Origin: Pseudobdellovibrionaceae bacterium
GTDB taxonomy: Bacteria > Bdellovibrionota > Bdellovibrionia > Bdellovibrionales > UBA1609
Reading direction: 5' to 3'
Assembly (NCBI GenBank): GCA_020635075.1
Contig: JACKAM010000002.1
Location: forward strand, 868,001-932,000
DNA: 64,000 nucleotides
Positions 9,112 to 16,650 of this stretch are shown here, in pieces. Each line of letters starts with the position of its first letter. Positions within the stretch are counted from its first letter, which is position 1. Both the position numbers and the translations under genes were made by a program. The notes beneath the pieces were generated by a model. The model was not told the origin of the DNA, searched no databases, and was given only the letters and a program-made list of their open reading frames with translations.

Positions 9112-9765
9112 ATGATTCGCCAGTTCTTTTTATCTCGAATGGCCTGGTTGTTTTACCGGGCCCTTTCATGGACCTGGCGAATTCAACTTGTTGAAGATCC
9201 GGAATTGATTCGACGCCGACAACAAAAAGAGCCCGCGCTTTTGGCTCATTGGCATGGCGATGAGCTTGCCATTCTCCATCTGGTTGCTCATTTTAAATTG
9301 GCGACTATGACTTCAACAAGCAAGGATGGGCAGATCATTGACCTGGTTATTCGGCGTCTTGGCGGTGTAACCTCCAAAGGCTCCTCAACCAGGGGTGCTG
9401 TTCAGGCATTAAAGGGTCTAGTTCGCCTGGGTAAGGAGGGTCACCCGATTTCCATGGCTGTGGACGGACCCAAGGGGCCCATTTACCAGGTAAAAAGCGG
9501 CGTTTTCGAGTTGTCCCGGCTTCTCCATGCACCCATTTTTCCCATAGGTGTCATTTGCCCTAAGAGGCATCTTTTCACAAAATCCTGGAACCAGACCTAT
9601 CTGCCAAAACCCTTTTCAAAGGTGGTGATCCTTTTTGATTCCCCACTTCCGCCTGTCGGCAAGGGCGCAGACCCCAGGTCACCTGAGCTAGCGGAACGAT
9701 TGACTTTGGCCCTCGCTAGCGCGAAGCAGCAAGCCTCTAAATTCATTGCGGACCCTACCCCCTGA
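9112..9765 (+). CDS. DUF374-type lysophospholipid acyltransferase-like protein
   Basis: A 217-residue protein of the DUF374 branch of the lysophospholipid/lipid A acyltransferase superfamily, probably on the inner membrane. AHWHGDEL carries the His-x(n)-Asp catalytic pair. TSKDGQIIDLVIRRLG, KGSSTRGAVQAL and VDGPKGPIYQVKSG are the conserved blocks. The N-terminal 25 residues are basic and hydrophobic and look like a membrane anchor. The acyl acceptor is not known for most of the family. No clear ribosome site precedes the ATG. It sits before three chaperone genes for outer-membrane proteins, which fits envelope biogenesis. Confidence 0.85.
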   Translation: MIRQFFLSRMAWLFYRALSWTWRIQLVEDPELIRRRQQKEPALLAHWHGDELAILHLVAHFKLATMTSTSKDGQIIDLVIRRLGGVTSKGSSTRGAVQALKGLVRLGKEGHPISMAVDGPKGPIYQVKSGVFELSRLLHAPIFPIGVICPKRHLFTKSWNQTYLPKPFSKVVILFDSPLPPVGKGADPRSPELAERLTLALASAKQQASKFIADPTP

Positions 9766-9813
9766 TGCTAGCGTTTTTTAAGGAGAATAGCGTCTTCAGA
9801 AGAGGTTTACTCT

Positions 9814-10632
9814 ATGCTTCATAAGTGGTTTCTCGCATCCATTTTGTTGGCCCTTGTGGCTTCACCAGTGTCGGCCCAAGTCGTGGCAAAGGTTGGCAGT
9901 AAGTCCATCACTCTTCAGGACTTCAAGACCAAATACGATGAGGTGAAAAGACAAACCATCAACCCCCCTGATCCAGAACTGTTTTTGGAAGATCTGATTC
10001 GCTATGAAATCGGCGTCCAGGAGGCAGAAAAACGTAACCTGAGAAATGATCCTATTGTTCAAGAGCGGATCAACCAGGAAATGTATAAAGCCTTGTTGGA
10101 GAGGTCTATCGGGGATAAAGTTAATAAGATTAAGGTCAATGAAGGGGAGATGAAAAAGTTCTACAAGGACAACCCCGAAGTGCGCCTCAGCCATATCCTT
10201 ATTGAATTCAAGCCCGGAGCCTCTGCAAAAGAAAAGGCTATCGCGGAAAAGCGGGCCAATGACATATACAAGGAAGTCCAAAAGAGTAAACGTCCCTTTC
10301 AAGAACTGGTGAAGCTCTATTCCGACGATACCTTGAGCAAGGAAAACGGTGGCGACATTGGGTTCCAATCAAAGGTAACTCTTGTTCCGCCTATCTACGA
10401 TACCGTATTGAAGATGAAGGTCGGTCAGGTTCGGGGAATCGTGGAAACCCGCTATGGATTTCACATTCTTAAGCTGGTTGAAAAGGGCTCCTATGACAAT
10501 GCGAACAAACGACAGATTCGGGCGGCTGTTTTCGATAGTAAACGTAAAGATATTTTCGATGACTTTTTTGCCGGACTTAAGAAGAAGTACAAGATTTCCA
10601 CGAATAAGAGTGCTCTGAAAAAGCTGAAGTGA
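9814..10632 (+). CDS. periplasmic parvulin-type peptidyl-prolyl isomerase (first of three)
   Basis: A 272-residue secreted PpiC/SurA-like protein. A signal peptide of ~22 residues ends at SPVSA-Q. A helical SurA-N-like chaperone region follows to ~120. One parvulin domain runs ~123-230 (RLSHILIEFKPG, NGGDIGF, VETRYGFHILKLVE). The C-terminal 40 residues are basic. AGAGG lies 8 bases upstream of the ATG. The next gene starts inside its stop codon (GTGA overlap), so translation is probably coupled. The family isomerises prolyl bonds and chaperones outer-membrane proteins in the periplasm. Confidence 0.9.
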   Translation: MLHKWFLASILLALVASPVSAQVVAKVGSKSITLQDFKTKYDEVKRQTINPPDPELFLEDLIRYEIGVQEAEKRNLRNDPIVQERINQEMYKALLERSIGDKVNKIKVNEGEMKKFYKDNPEVRLSHILIEFKPGASAKEKAIAEKRANDIYKEVQKSKRPFQELVKLYSDDTLSKENGGDIGFQSKVTLVPPIYDTVLKMKVGQVRGIVETRYGFHILKLVEKGSYDNANKRQIRAAVFDSKRKDIFDDFFAGLKKKYKISTNKSALKKLK

Positions 10633-11621
10633 GGTTTCTTTATTTGAATTGGATTTCAGGACGCCCTGCGCTTGTTGCCGCAGGGTTTTTCATTTTGCTA
10701 TCGGTGCTTAGCGGTTGTTTTAGCCGCAAGGCCGACATTTCTGATCGAACCATCGTAAAAGTAAACGAGTCGTCTCTGCTGGCAAAGGACTTCGCGGAAC
10801 TGCTGGCTCACCGCCTTAAGGATTTTGACGCGGTCAGCGTAAAGGATCAGAGGGTGGTTTCCCGGATTCGTGAACAGCTGATCAATGATTTTGTTATTGA
10901 GATCGTGACTCTCGACTGGGCGACGGAAAAGGGCATCTTTGTTCGCCGTGAGGACCTAGAGGCGGAGGTCAATTCCATTCGCAGTTACTATCCCGATGAT
11001 CTCGCCTTTCGCCGGGCATTGAGTGAGCAAAGTCTGACATTTGACGAGTGGAAGGAAAAACTGAAGTTTTCCATGCTGCAGAAGCTGGTTCGGGCGGATC
11101 TCAGCAAATCGGTGGAAAAGCCAAAAGACGCGGAAGTTTCTGAATTCTATAACGACCATAAGGATCAGTTTCAGGAACCTGAACAGGTGAAGCTGAGACA
11201 AATCGTTCTCGACTCGGAGAGCAATGCCAAGCGTATTTACCAAGAAGTCAAAAAGGGGCGGCCCCTTAAAGAGTTGGCTGCCAAGTTTTCCATTGCCCCG
11301 GAGGCTGAAAATGGAGGGGACTTGGGGTGGATTGGCAAAGGCACCCTGGATATTTTTGACGCGGCCTTTTCCATGAAAGTCGGTCAAAAGAGCGATGTGG
11401 TGAAGAGCCCCTATGGCTACCATATTTTTGAGGTTCTTGGTAAAAAGCGTGCTGCAGTTGCGCCACTGAAAGATGTTAAGCAACGGATTGAACGTCAGCT
11501 ACAGGAACAAGCCGAGCAAAAGGTGTACTCCTCATGGCTTGAGGAAAGATTGCGGACGTCGAGAGTTTTTCGGGACCAGGACCTGATCAACTCAATTTCG
11601 GTTGAAACAAAGGATGAGTAA
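10629..11621 (+). CDS. parvulin-domain lipoprotein (second of three)
   Basis: A 330-residue protein with a lipobox, SVLSGC, at about residue 30, so it is predicted to be a lipid-anchored periplasmic chaperone. The middle (50-170) is helical and SurA-N-like. One parvulin domain spans ~180-275 (VKLRQIVLDSES, ENGGDLGWIGKG, SPYGYHIFEVLG). The His of the first strand, seen as LSHIL in the neighbour, is replaced here by LRQIV, so isomerase activity may be weak or lost. Starts at GTG 10629 within the previous stop. The stop TAA shares one base with the next ATG. Confidence 0.88.
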   Translation: MRFLYLNWISGRPALVAAGFFILLSVLSGCFSRKADISDRTIVKVNESSLLAKDFAELLAHRLKDFDAVSVKDQRVVSRIREQLINDFVIEIVTLDWATEKGIFVRREDLEAEVNSIRSYYPDDLAFRRALSEQSLTFDEWKEKLKFSMLQKLVRADLSKSVEKPKDAEVSEFYNDHKDQFQEPEQVKLRQIVLDSESNAKRIYQEVKKGRPLKELAAKFSIAPEAENGGDLGWIGKGTLDIFDAAFSMKVGQKSDVVKSPYGYHIFEVLGKKRAAVAPLKDVKQRIERQLQEQAEQKVYSSWLEERLRTSRVFRDQDLINSISVETKDE

Positions 11622-12580
11622 TGAGAACTCTTTTTTTGCTCTGTTTACTTCCTCTAGCGACTTTGGTTTCGTTGTCGAGTGACGCTCGGGTCATCGAAAA
11701 GATTTTTGCCATCGTCAACGACGAGATTATCACCCAAACCGATATGCAGCGATTTCGCTCCAAGCTTTCCTCCGGGGGACTTGTCGATGATGCTGTTATT
11801 CGCCTTGCCGACCCGAAGGTTCTCCTTAAGGATGAAAAGGCACTTATCAACCATTTGATTGACGAGCGCCTGCTGGATTCCGAAGTTAAACGGAAAGGGC
11901 TTTCTGTCACAGTCGAAAAGATTGAGCAGGAGATTCGCAACATTACCCGCCGTAATGGCATTTCTCGGGCTCAATTGAAATCTGCCCTTGCCGAAAAAGG
12001 AGTCAAGTTTTCCGAGTATCAGGATTTCATTCGCACCAGTCTTGAGCGACAGTCTCTTATCGAGAAAGAAGTGAGCTCAAAAATCAAGATCTCAGATGAT
12101 GATGTCAGCTCTTATTACGTCACCCAGATGGGCGACAAGAATGCCAATATTTTCGAGTTCACATTGGCTCATATCCTTTTTCTTCCAAAGCAGGGGGAAA
12201 AGGAGGCTCGAAATCGGGCGAAATTAGTTGAATCAAAGCTGAAGTCTGGATCCATGACCTTTGAAAAGCTGGCCAGCCAATTCAGCGAAGACCCCAACTT
12301 TTCTCAAGGTGGCGTGTTGGGAACCTTTAAGGCTGGCGAAATGCTTCCCGAAATGGAGCAGGCCGTAAAGGGAATGTCGGTTGGTGACACGACGGGCATC
12401 ATTAAAACCCGTGTTGGACTTCATCTCGTCAAATTACTCAAAAAGACCCTTGTCCCCAATCCGGCATTTGAGGCTCGCAAAGAGGAGTTACGAGGATTGC
12501 TTTTTGGTCAGGCGTTCAAAAAGCAATTCAGAAACTGGCTGGACGATAGACGACGGGATTCCTTCATCAGGATTAATTGA
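11621..12580 (+). CDS. surA: SurA-like periplasmic chaperone/isomerase (third of three)
   Basis: A 319-residue protein. It has a signal peptide (1-~22), a SurA N-terminal domain (KIFAIVNDEIITQTDM... to ~165) and one parvulin domain ~180-275 (FTLAHILFLPKQG, FSQGGVLGTF, IKTRVGLHLVKLL). The opening IVNDEIIT is characteristic of SurA. E. coli SurA has two parvulin domains and this has one. Overlaps of 1 bp upstream and 4 bp downstream place it in a tight operon before pdxA, a neighbour relationship also seen for surA-pdxA in enterobacteria. The symbol is by similarity. Confidence 0.85.
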   Translation: MRTLFLLCLLPLATLVSLSSDARVIEKIFAIVNDEIITQTDMQRFRSKLSSGGLVDDAVIRLADPKVLLKDEKALINHLIDERLLDSEVKRKGLSVTVEKIEQEIRNITRRNGISRAQLKSALAEKGVKFSEYQDFIRTSLERQSLIEKEVSSKIKISDDDVSSYYVTQMGDKNANIFEFTLAHILFLPKQGEKEARNRAKLVESKLKSGSMTFEKLASQFSEDPNFSQGGVLGTFKAGEMLPEMEQAVKGMSVGDTTGIIKTRVGLHLVKLLKKTLVPNPAFEARKEELRGLLFGQAFKKQFRNWLDDRRRDSFIRIN

Positions 12581-13566
12581 TTGTGAATCGGCCTTTAAGA
12601 ATCGTTATCACCACCGGGGACGCCGATGGCATTGGCACTGAAATTTCAGCAAAAGCATTAGAAAAGCTTAAGCCGCAAAAGGGCGTTCACTTCATTTTTT
12701 GGCGAACACCTCGATGTCCGCCAAAACACCTGAGATTGATCGATAGCCAGTTCTCCCGAATCACTGTTGCGACCTGGCCGGAGGCCCTTAGGCTCGCCCC
12801 AGGCAGCCACAAGGAAATCATCGATATCAACTCCAATTTGCGACCACCGAAGTGGGTGGAGCTGGCCGCAAAAGGAAGCCTTTTTGGTCACGTTGATGCC
12901 ATCGCCACCGCGCCTCTTTCAAAAACCGAAATAGTTGCCTCTGGGTTTAACGTCGTTGGCCACACGGAAATCCTGAAAAAGGTTTCGAGCTCGCCCCATC
13001 TTTTTATGGCCTTTGTCGGCAAACACTTCAATGTCCTCCTTTGCACGGGTCACCTAGCGATCAACGAGGTGGCTCCAGCCCTCTCTTCTGAATTGGTGGG
13101 GGAAGCCATACTTGCAGCCAATCGCCTGAGAAGACTCCTACCAAAAAGGCAAAAGGACAAACCCATTGCCTTACTGGGTCTTAATCCCCATGCCGGTGAG
13201 GAGGGGATAATCGGAGACGAGGAGATTGAAATCCTTGCTCCCGCACTCAAGGATGCGCGGCGCCACAAAATTCCAGTCCAGGGTCCCTTGGTTCCAGATG
13301 CCGCCTTTTTTAAGGATAATTGGAGCAAGTACAGCGTCTTTGTTTGTCCTTATCACGACCAAGGATTAATACCTTTTAAGATGATTCATGGCCAAGACTC
13401 TGGCGTTCATATCACCATGGGGCTGCCTTTTGTGCGAACCAGTGTTGACCATGGTACGGCAAAAAATATATTTGGTAAAAACCGAGCTAATCCAAGCTCA
13501 ATGATTGAGGCCCTAAAGTGGGCGATCATGTTGGCGAAACAGGGCGATAACAAACTTTCGACCTAA
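12577..13566 (+). CDS. pdxA: 4-hydroxythreonine-4-phosphate dehydrogenase
   Basis: A 329-residue PdxA, which oxidises 4-phosphohydroxy-threonine in DXP-dependent pyridoxal phosphate synthesis. The three metal-binding histidines are seen in VVGHTEILKK, LNPHAGEEG and CPYHDQGLIPFK. The substrate region TGLP/RTSVDHGTAKNIFGKN is conserved. The N-terminal block reads ITTGDADGIGTEI where most PdxA have TMGDPAGIG, and the next ~80 residues are divergent. TTG 12577 overlaps the surA stop by 4 bp; GTG 12583 is an equally reasonable start. Confidence 0.92.
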   Translation: MIVNRPLRIVITTGDADGIGTEISAKALEKLKPQKGVHFIFWRTPRCPPKHLRLIDSQFSRITVATWPEALRLAPGSHKEIIDINSNLRPPKWVELAAKGSLFGHVDAIATAPLSKTEIVASGFNVVGHTEILKKVSSSPHLFMAFVGKHFNVLLCTGHLAINEVAPALSSELVGEAILAANRLRRLLPKRQKDKPIALLGLNPHAGEEGIIGDEEIEILAPALKDARRHKIPVQGPLVPDAAFFKDNWSKYSVFVCPYHDQGLIPFKMIHGQDSGVHITMGLPFVRTSVDHGTAKNIFGKNRANPSSMIEALKWAIMLAKQGDNKLST

Positions 13567-13581
13567 TTGAAGGAGATTTCG

Positions 13582-14955
13582 ATGAAAATGAACAATGTCA
13601 TTTTCCGCGAGTACGATATTCGGGGTGTCGTAGATTCTGATTTTGATGCCGATTTTGCTCACCATCTGGGCCGCGCCTATATCACCTATCTCTTCCAGGA
13701 AAAGGGTCTTAAAAACCCAAAGATTTGTATTGGACACGATGCCAGACTTTCGAGTCCACAACTTGTTAAATCCTTGTCTCGCGGAATGGCAGAGTCAGGA
13801 GCTCAGGTTCTCTTACTTGGATTGGTTACCACTCCAGTAACATATTTTAGTACGTTCTCAGTTCCTGATGTGGCGGGTGCCATTATGGTCACTGGTAGTC
13901 ACAATCCACCCGAATATAATGGTTTTAAGATTTCTGTTGGAAAGTCGACCATTTTTGGCGCCGAAATCAAAAAACTGGAAACCATCATCAACTCGGGAGA
14001 TTACGTTAGCGGTGATGGTAGTGAATCCACCTATGATATATTTCCGGAGTACGTCGCTCGGTACGAAAGGGAATTTGGTAAGCTTCCAAAGGTTCCTGTT
14101 GTGGTTGACTGCGGAAATGGTGCCGCTGGCTCTATTCTGCGCCGACTCTATTCTGCCGTTGGGGTTAGTCCAACGATTCTATTTGAAGAGCCAGATGGTA
14201 CTTTCCCAAATCACCACCCCGATCCAACTGTTGAGGAAAATCTTACCGACCTGGTTGCAGCCGTTAAAAAAGAAAATGCTTTGATTGGAATTGGTTTTGA
14301 TGGGGATGCCGACCGAATTGGAGTCGTCGGCAGAAACGGAAGGATGTTTTACGGTGACGAACTGATGGCTCTTGTTAGTCGGGATATCCTCAAGGATAAG
14401 CCTGGCGAAAAGATCATTGGTGACGTCAAGTGCTCAGACCGACTCTACCATGATGTCGCCAAGTATGGTGGTAAACCGATTATGTGGAAAACGGGCCATT
14501 CCCTGATCAAGGAGAAGATCAAGGTTGAAAAAGCTCCCTTTGGTGGAGAGTTGAGCGGCCATATCTTTTTTGCTGATAGGAACTATGGCTTTGACGATGC
14601 TCTCTATGCGGGCTTACGAATCATCGAAATTCTTGGCAAGACCGGAAAATCCATTGAGGATTTGTTGGCAGATTTTCCTCCGGCGTTTAATACTCCAGAG
14701 ATTCGAATTGATACAACTGAGGAAAAGAAACATCAGATTGTAGACAAATTAAAAGAGAGTTTTGCCTCTGAAAAGCCCGGCATTTCCGTCAATCTTATCG
14801 ACGGCATTAGGGTGAGCTATCCTTTTGGCTGGGCTCTTGCCAGAGCTTCTAACACTCAACCTGTTTTGGTGTTGAGATTTGAGGCTGACAGCCAGGAACA
14901 CCTGAATCAAATAAAGAAGGAGTTTGAGGATATCGTACAACCTTTGCTTAAATGA
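13582..14955 (+). CDS. phosphomannomutase/phosphoglucomutase
   Basis: A 457-residue alpha-D-phosphohexomutase that interconverts hexose 1- and 6-phosphates for surface sugar precursors. The four-domain signature is complete: FREYDIRG at the start, catalytic phosphoserine in TGSHNPPEYNGFK, metal site GFDGDADRIG, sugar loop GGELSGHIFF and a phosphate-binding C-terminal RASNTQPVLVLRFE. The whole set fits the PMM/PGM (AlgC/ManB) group. ATG 13582 is preferred over TTG 13567 because AAGGAG stands 7 bases before it. It lies 15 bp after pdxA. Confidence 0.93.
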   Translation: MKMNNVIFREYDIRGVVDSDFDADFAHHLGRAYITYLFQEKGLKNPKICIGHDARLSSPQLVKSLSRGMAESGAQVLLLGLVTTPVTYFSTFSVPDVAGAIMVTGSHNPPEYNGFKISVGKSTIFGAEIKKLETIINSGDYVSGDGSESTYDIFPEYVARYEREFGKLPKVPVVVDCGNGAAGSILRRLYSAVGVSPTILFEEPDGTFPNHHPDPTVEENLTDLVAAVKKENALIGIGFDGDADRIGVVGRNGRMFYGDELMALVSRDILKDKPGEKIIGDVKCSDRLYHDVAKYGGKPIMWKTGHSLIKEKIKVEKAPFGGELSGHIFFADRNYGFDDALYAGLRIIEILGKTGKSIEDLLADFPPAFNTPEIRIDTTEEKKHQIVDKLKESFASEKPGISVNLIDGIRVSYPFGWALARASNTQPVLVLRFEADSQEHLNQIKKEFEDIVQPLLK

Positions 14956-15032
14956 TAGATCTGGCAAGGCTTTAAGCGATTTCCTAAAAACAAAATTGTG
15001 ATGAAATTCAGATACCTGACCGAAAAGACTGT

Positions 15033-16631
15033 ATGGGTTGGGTATTCAAAGTTTTCATTTACGGGTTTCTTGCGACGCTATTGATGATTTCTCATCGGTC
15101 TCTGGCTTGTGAGCCGGGGATGGAGGTGCCCGGAGAGTACCTGGTACGCTTCCAAACCTCTTCCTCGTCGTTGGCCCAGGGAAAGGCTGTTGCCGACCCT
15201 GCCAGCCTTTTGGCGAGTAAGGGAATCCCCTTCGAGGTTCTCCATTCGGGCAAGGCGTCAAAGCGGGCCATGTCCCTATCAAGCAAGCTCACAGCACCAG
15301 CTGTCCGTCCCGCACTTTACCACCTGAAGAATGTTCAGAAGGGAAGTAAGGAAATCTCCGATCTCCCGGGAGCTTTGTCTGTTGAACCCAATTGTTATAT
15401 TCGTCCGTTTTTGACGACCAATGATTCTGAATATTCAGAACAATGGGCTCATCAGGTGATGGAGTCCGAAAAGGCCTGGGATATTTCCACGGGTTCAAAG
15501 GACATTATCGTTGCTGTATCTGACACCGGGGTGGACTACCTCCATCCGGACCTTAAGGACCAGATGTGGGTGAATCAGGCTGAGGCACAGGGGGCTTCTG
15601 GTGTCGATGATGACAACAACGGATGTGTTGACGATATTTACGGGTGCGATTTCGCTGATGAAGACGGAGATCCCAAGCCCGCCACCAGCACTGGCGGCGA
15701 ACACGGAACCCATGTGGCAGGTATTATTGGTGCCGTTGGCAACAACGGGCTGGGGGTCGCTGGGATTAATTGGAATGTTAGAATTATGGCGGTTAAGGGG
15801 TTTTCTGACTCCTCTGAGTTGGCCAAGACCGATGACCTGTTGAAAACGGTCTATTACGCTGCGGACAACGGAGCCCATGTGATCAACTGTTCATGGGGTG
15901 CTAACCAAAGTCCCTCCTCGGCTGAACGTGACGCCTTCTCCTATGCTCTTGATATGGGAATGGTCGTTGTGGTTGCTGCAGGAAATAGTGCCGCCAACGC
16001 CCGGGAGTTCTCACCAGCTGGTATCTCCAAGGTCATTACCGTCGCCTCCTCAAATTCGCGAAATGAACTGTCCTCCTTTTCAAACTATGGGACGGGTATC
16101 GATGTGATGGCCCCGGGGGGAGACGCTCCCCAGTTTGGTGGACGAGATGAAAAGATTCTTTCGACTGTTCCCGGTGGCCGCTATGTTGGGCTACGGGGTA
16201 CAAGCATGGCTGCCCCTTACGTGGCGGGTCTGGCAGCCCTGGTCCTGTCAATCAATCCAGATCTAACAAACAGCGATGTTGAGGACATTATTGTTAAGTC
16301 TGCTGATGAATTTTCAGTGACCGTGCCAAGAAGCTCGAACCTTAAATACACCTATGGCCGCATTAATGCTCGCAAAGCCGCCGAAGCGGCCCTTGCCAGT
16401 CTTCCTCAACCCGATCCTGTCCCTGACTGTCCTCCCGGGCAGCAGTGTTCACAACAGGGTGGGGGAAATCCTGCCTCTCGCTCCGCCGACGTTTCAAACG
16501 CCATTACCTCAGGATTTGGTGGCTGCAGCAACGAAATGCGGGCCAGATCCAATACCAACAAGGCCGAGGCCCCTATGGCTGCTTTTTTCCTGCCCCTGAT
16601 CATCCTCATGATCCTTCGTCGCAAGAAGTAA
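15033..16631 (+). CDS. secreted S8 serine protease with C-terminal membrane/sorting tail
   Basis: A 532-residue subtilase. A signal peptide ends near residue 25. An I9-like propeptide (VPGEYLVRF) follows. The triad is Asp164 (SDTGVDYLHPDL), His224 (GEHGTHVAG), Asn318 (VAAGNSA) and Ser391 (RGTSMAAPY). It shares AWDISTGSK and VDDDNNG.VDDIYG with the protease at 1.5 kb, so the two are paralogues. Here the beta domain is replaced by a Pro/Cys-rich stretch, a GFGGCS motif, a hydrophobic helix (MAAFFLPLIILMIL) and RRKK, a layout typical of C-terminal sorting signals such as the MYXO-CTERM type. The ribosome site is weak. Confidence 0.92.
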   Translation: MGWVFKVFIYGFLATLLMISHRSLACEPGMEVPGEYLVRFQTSSSSLAQGKAVADPASLLASKGIPFEVLHSGKASKRAMSLSSKLTAPAVRPALYHLKNVQKGSKEISDLPGALSVEPNCYIRPFLTTNDSEYSEQWAHQVMESEKAWDISTGSKDIIVAVSDTGVDYLHPDLKDQMWVNQAEAQGASGVDDDNNGCVDDIYGCDFADEDGDPKPATSTGGEHGTHVAGIIGAVGNNGLGVAGINWNVRIMAVKGFSDSSELAKTDDLLKTVYYAADNGAHVINCSWGANQSPSSAERDAFSYALDMGMVVVVAAGNSAANAREFSPAGISKVITVASSNSRNELSSFSNYGTGIDVMAPGGDAPQFGGRDEKILSTVPGGRYVGLRGTSMAAPYVAGLAALVLSINPDLTNSDVEDIIVKSADEFSVTVPRSSNLKYTYGRINARKAAEAALASLPQPDPVPDCPPGQQCSQQGGGNPASRSADVSNAITSGFGGCSNEMRARSNTNKAEAPMAAFFLPLIILMILRRKK

Positions 16632-16632
16632 G

Positions 16633-16650
16633 GCGTAAGGTACCTTACGC
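16633..16650. terminator. 18-bp perfect palindrome between convergent genes
   Basis: GCGTAAGGTACCTTACGC is a perfect palindrome that covers the stop codon of the minus-strand gene and begins 2 bp after the stop of the protease. It could form a hairpin in both transcripts. There is no T run, so intrinsic termination is only a possibility. Confidence 0.45.

Noticed and set aside
9862..10368. 168-codon minus-strand frame opposite the first parvulin gene
   Set aside because: Shadow of a gene with signal peptide and full domain on the other strand.
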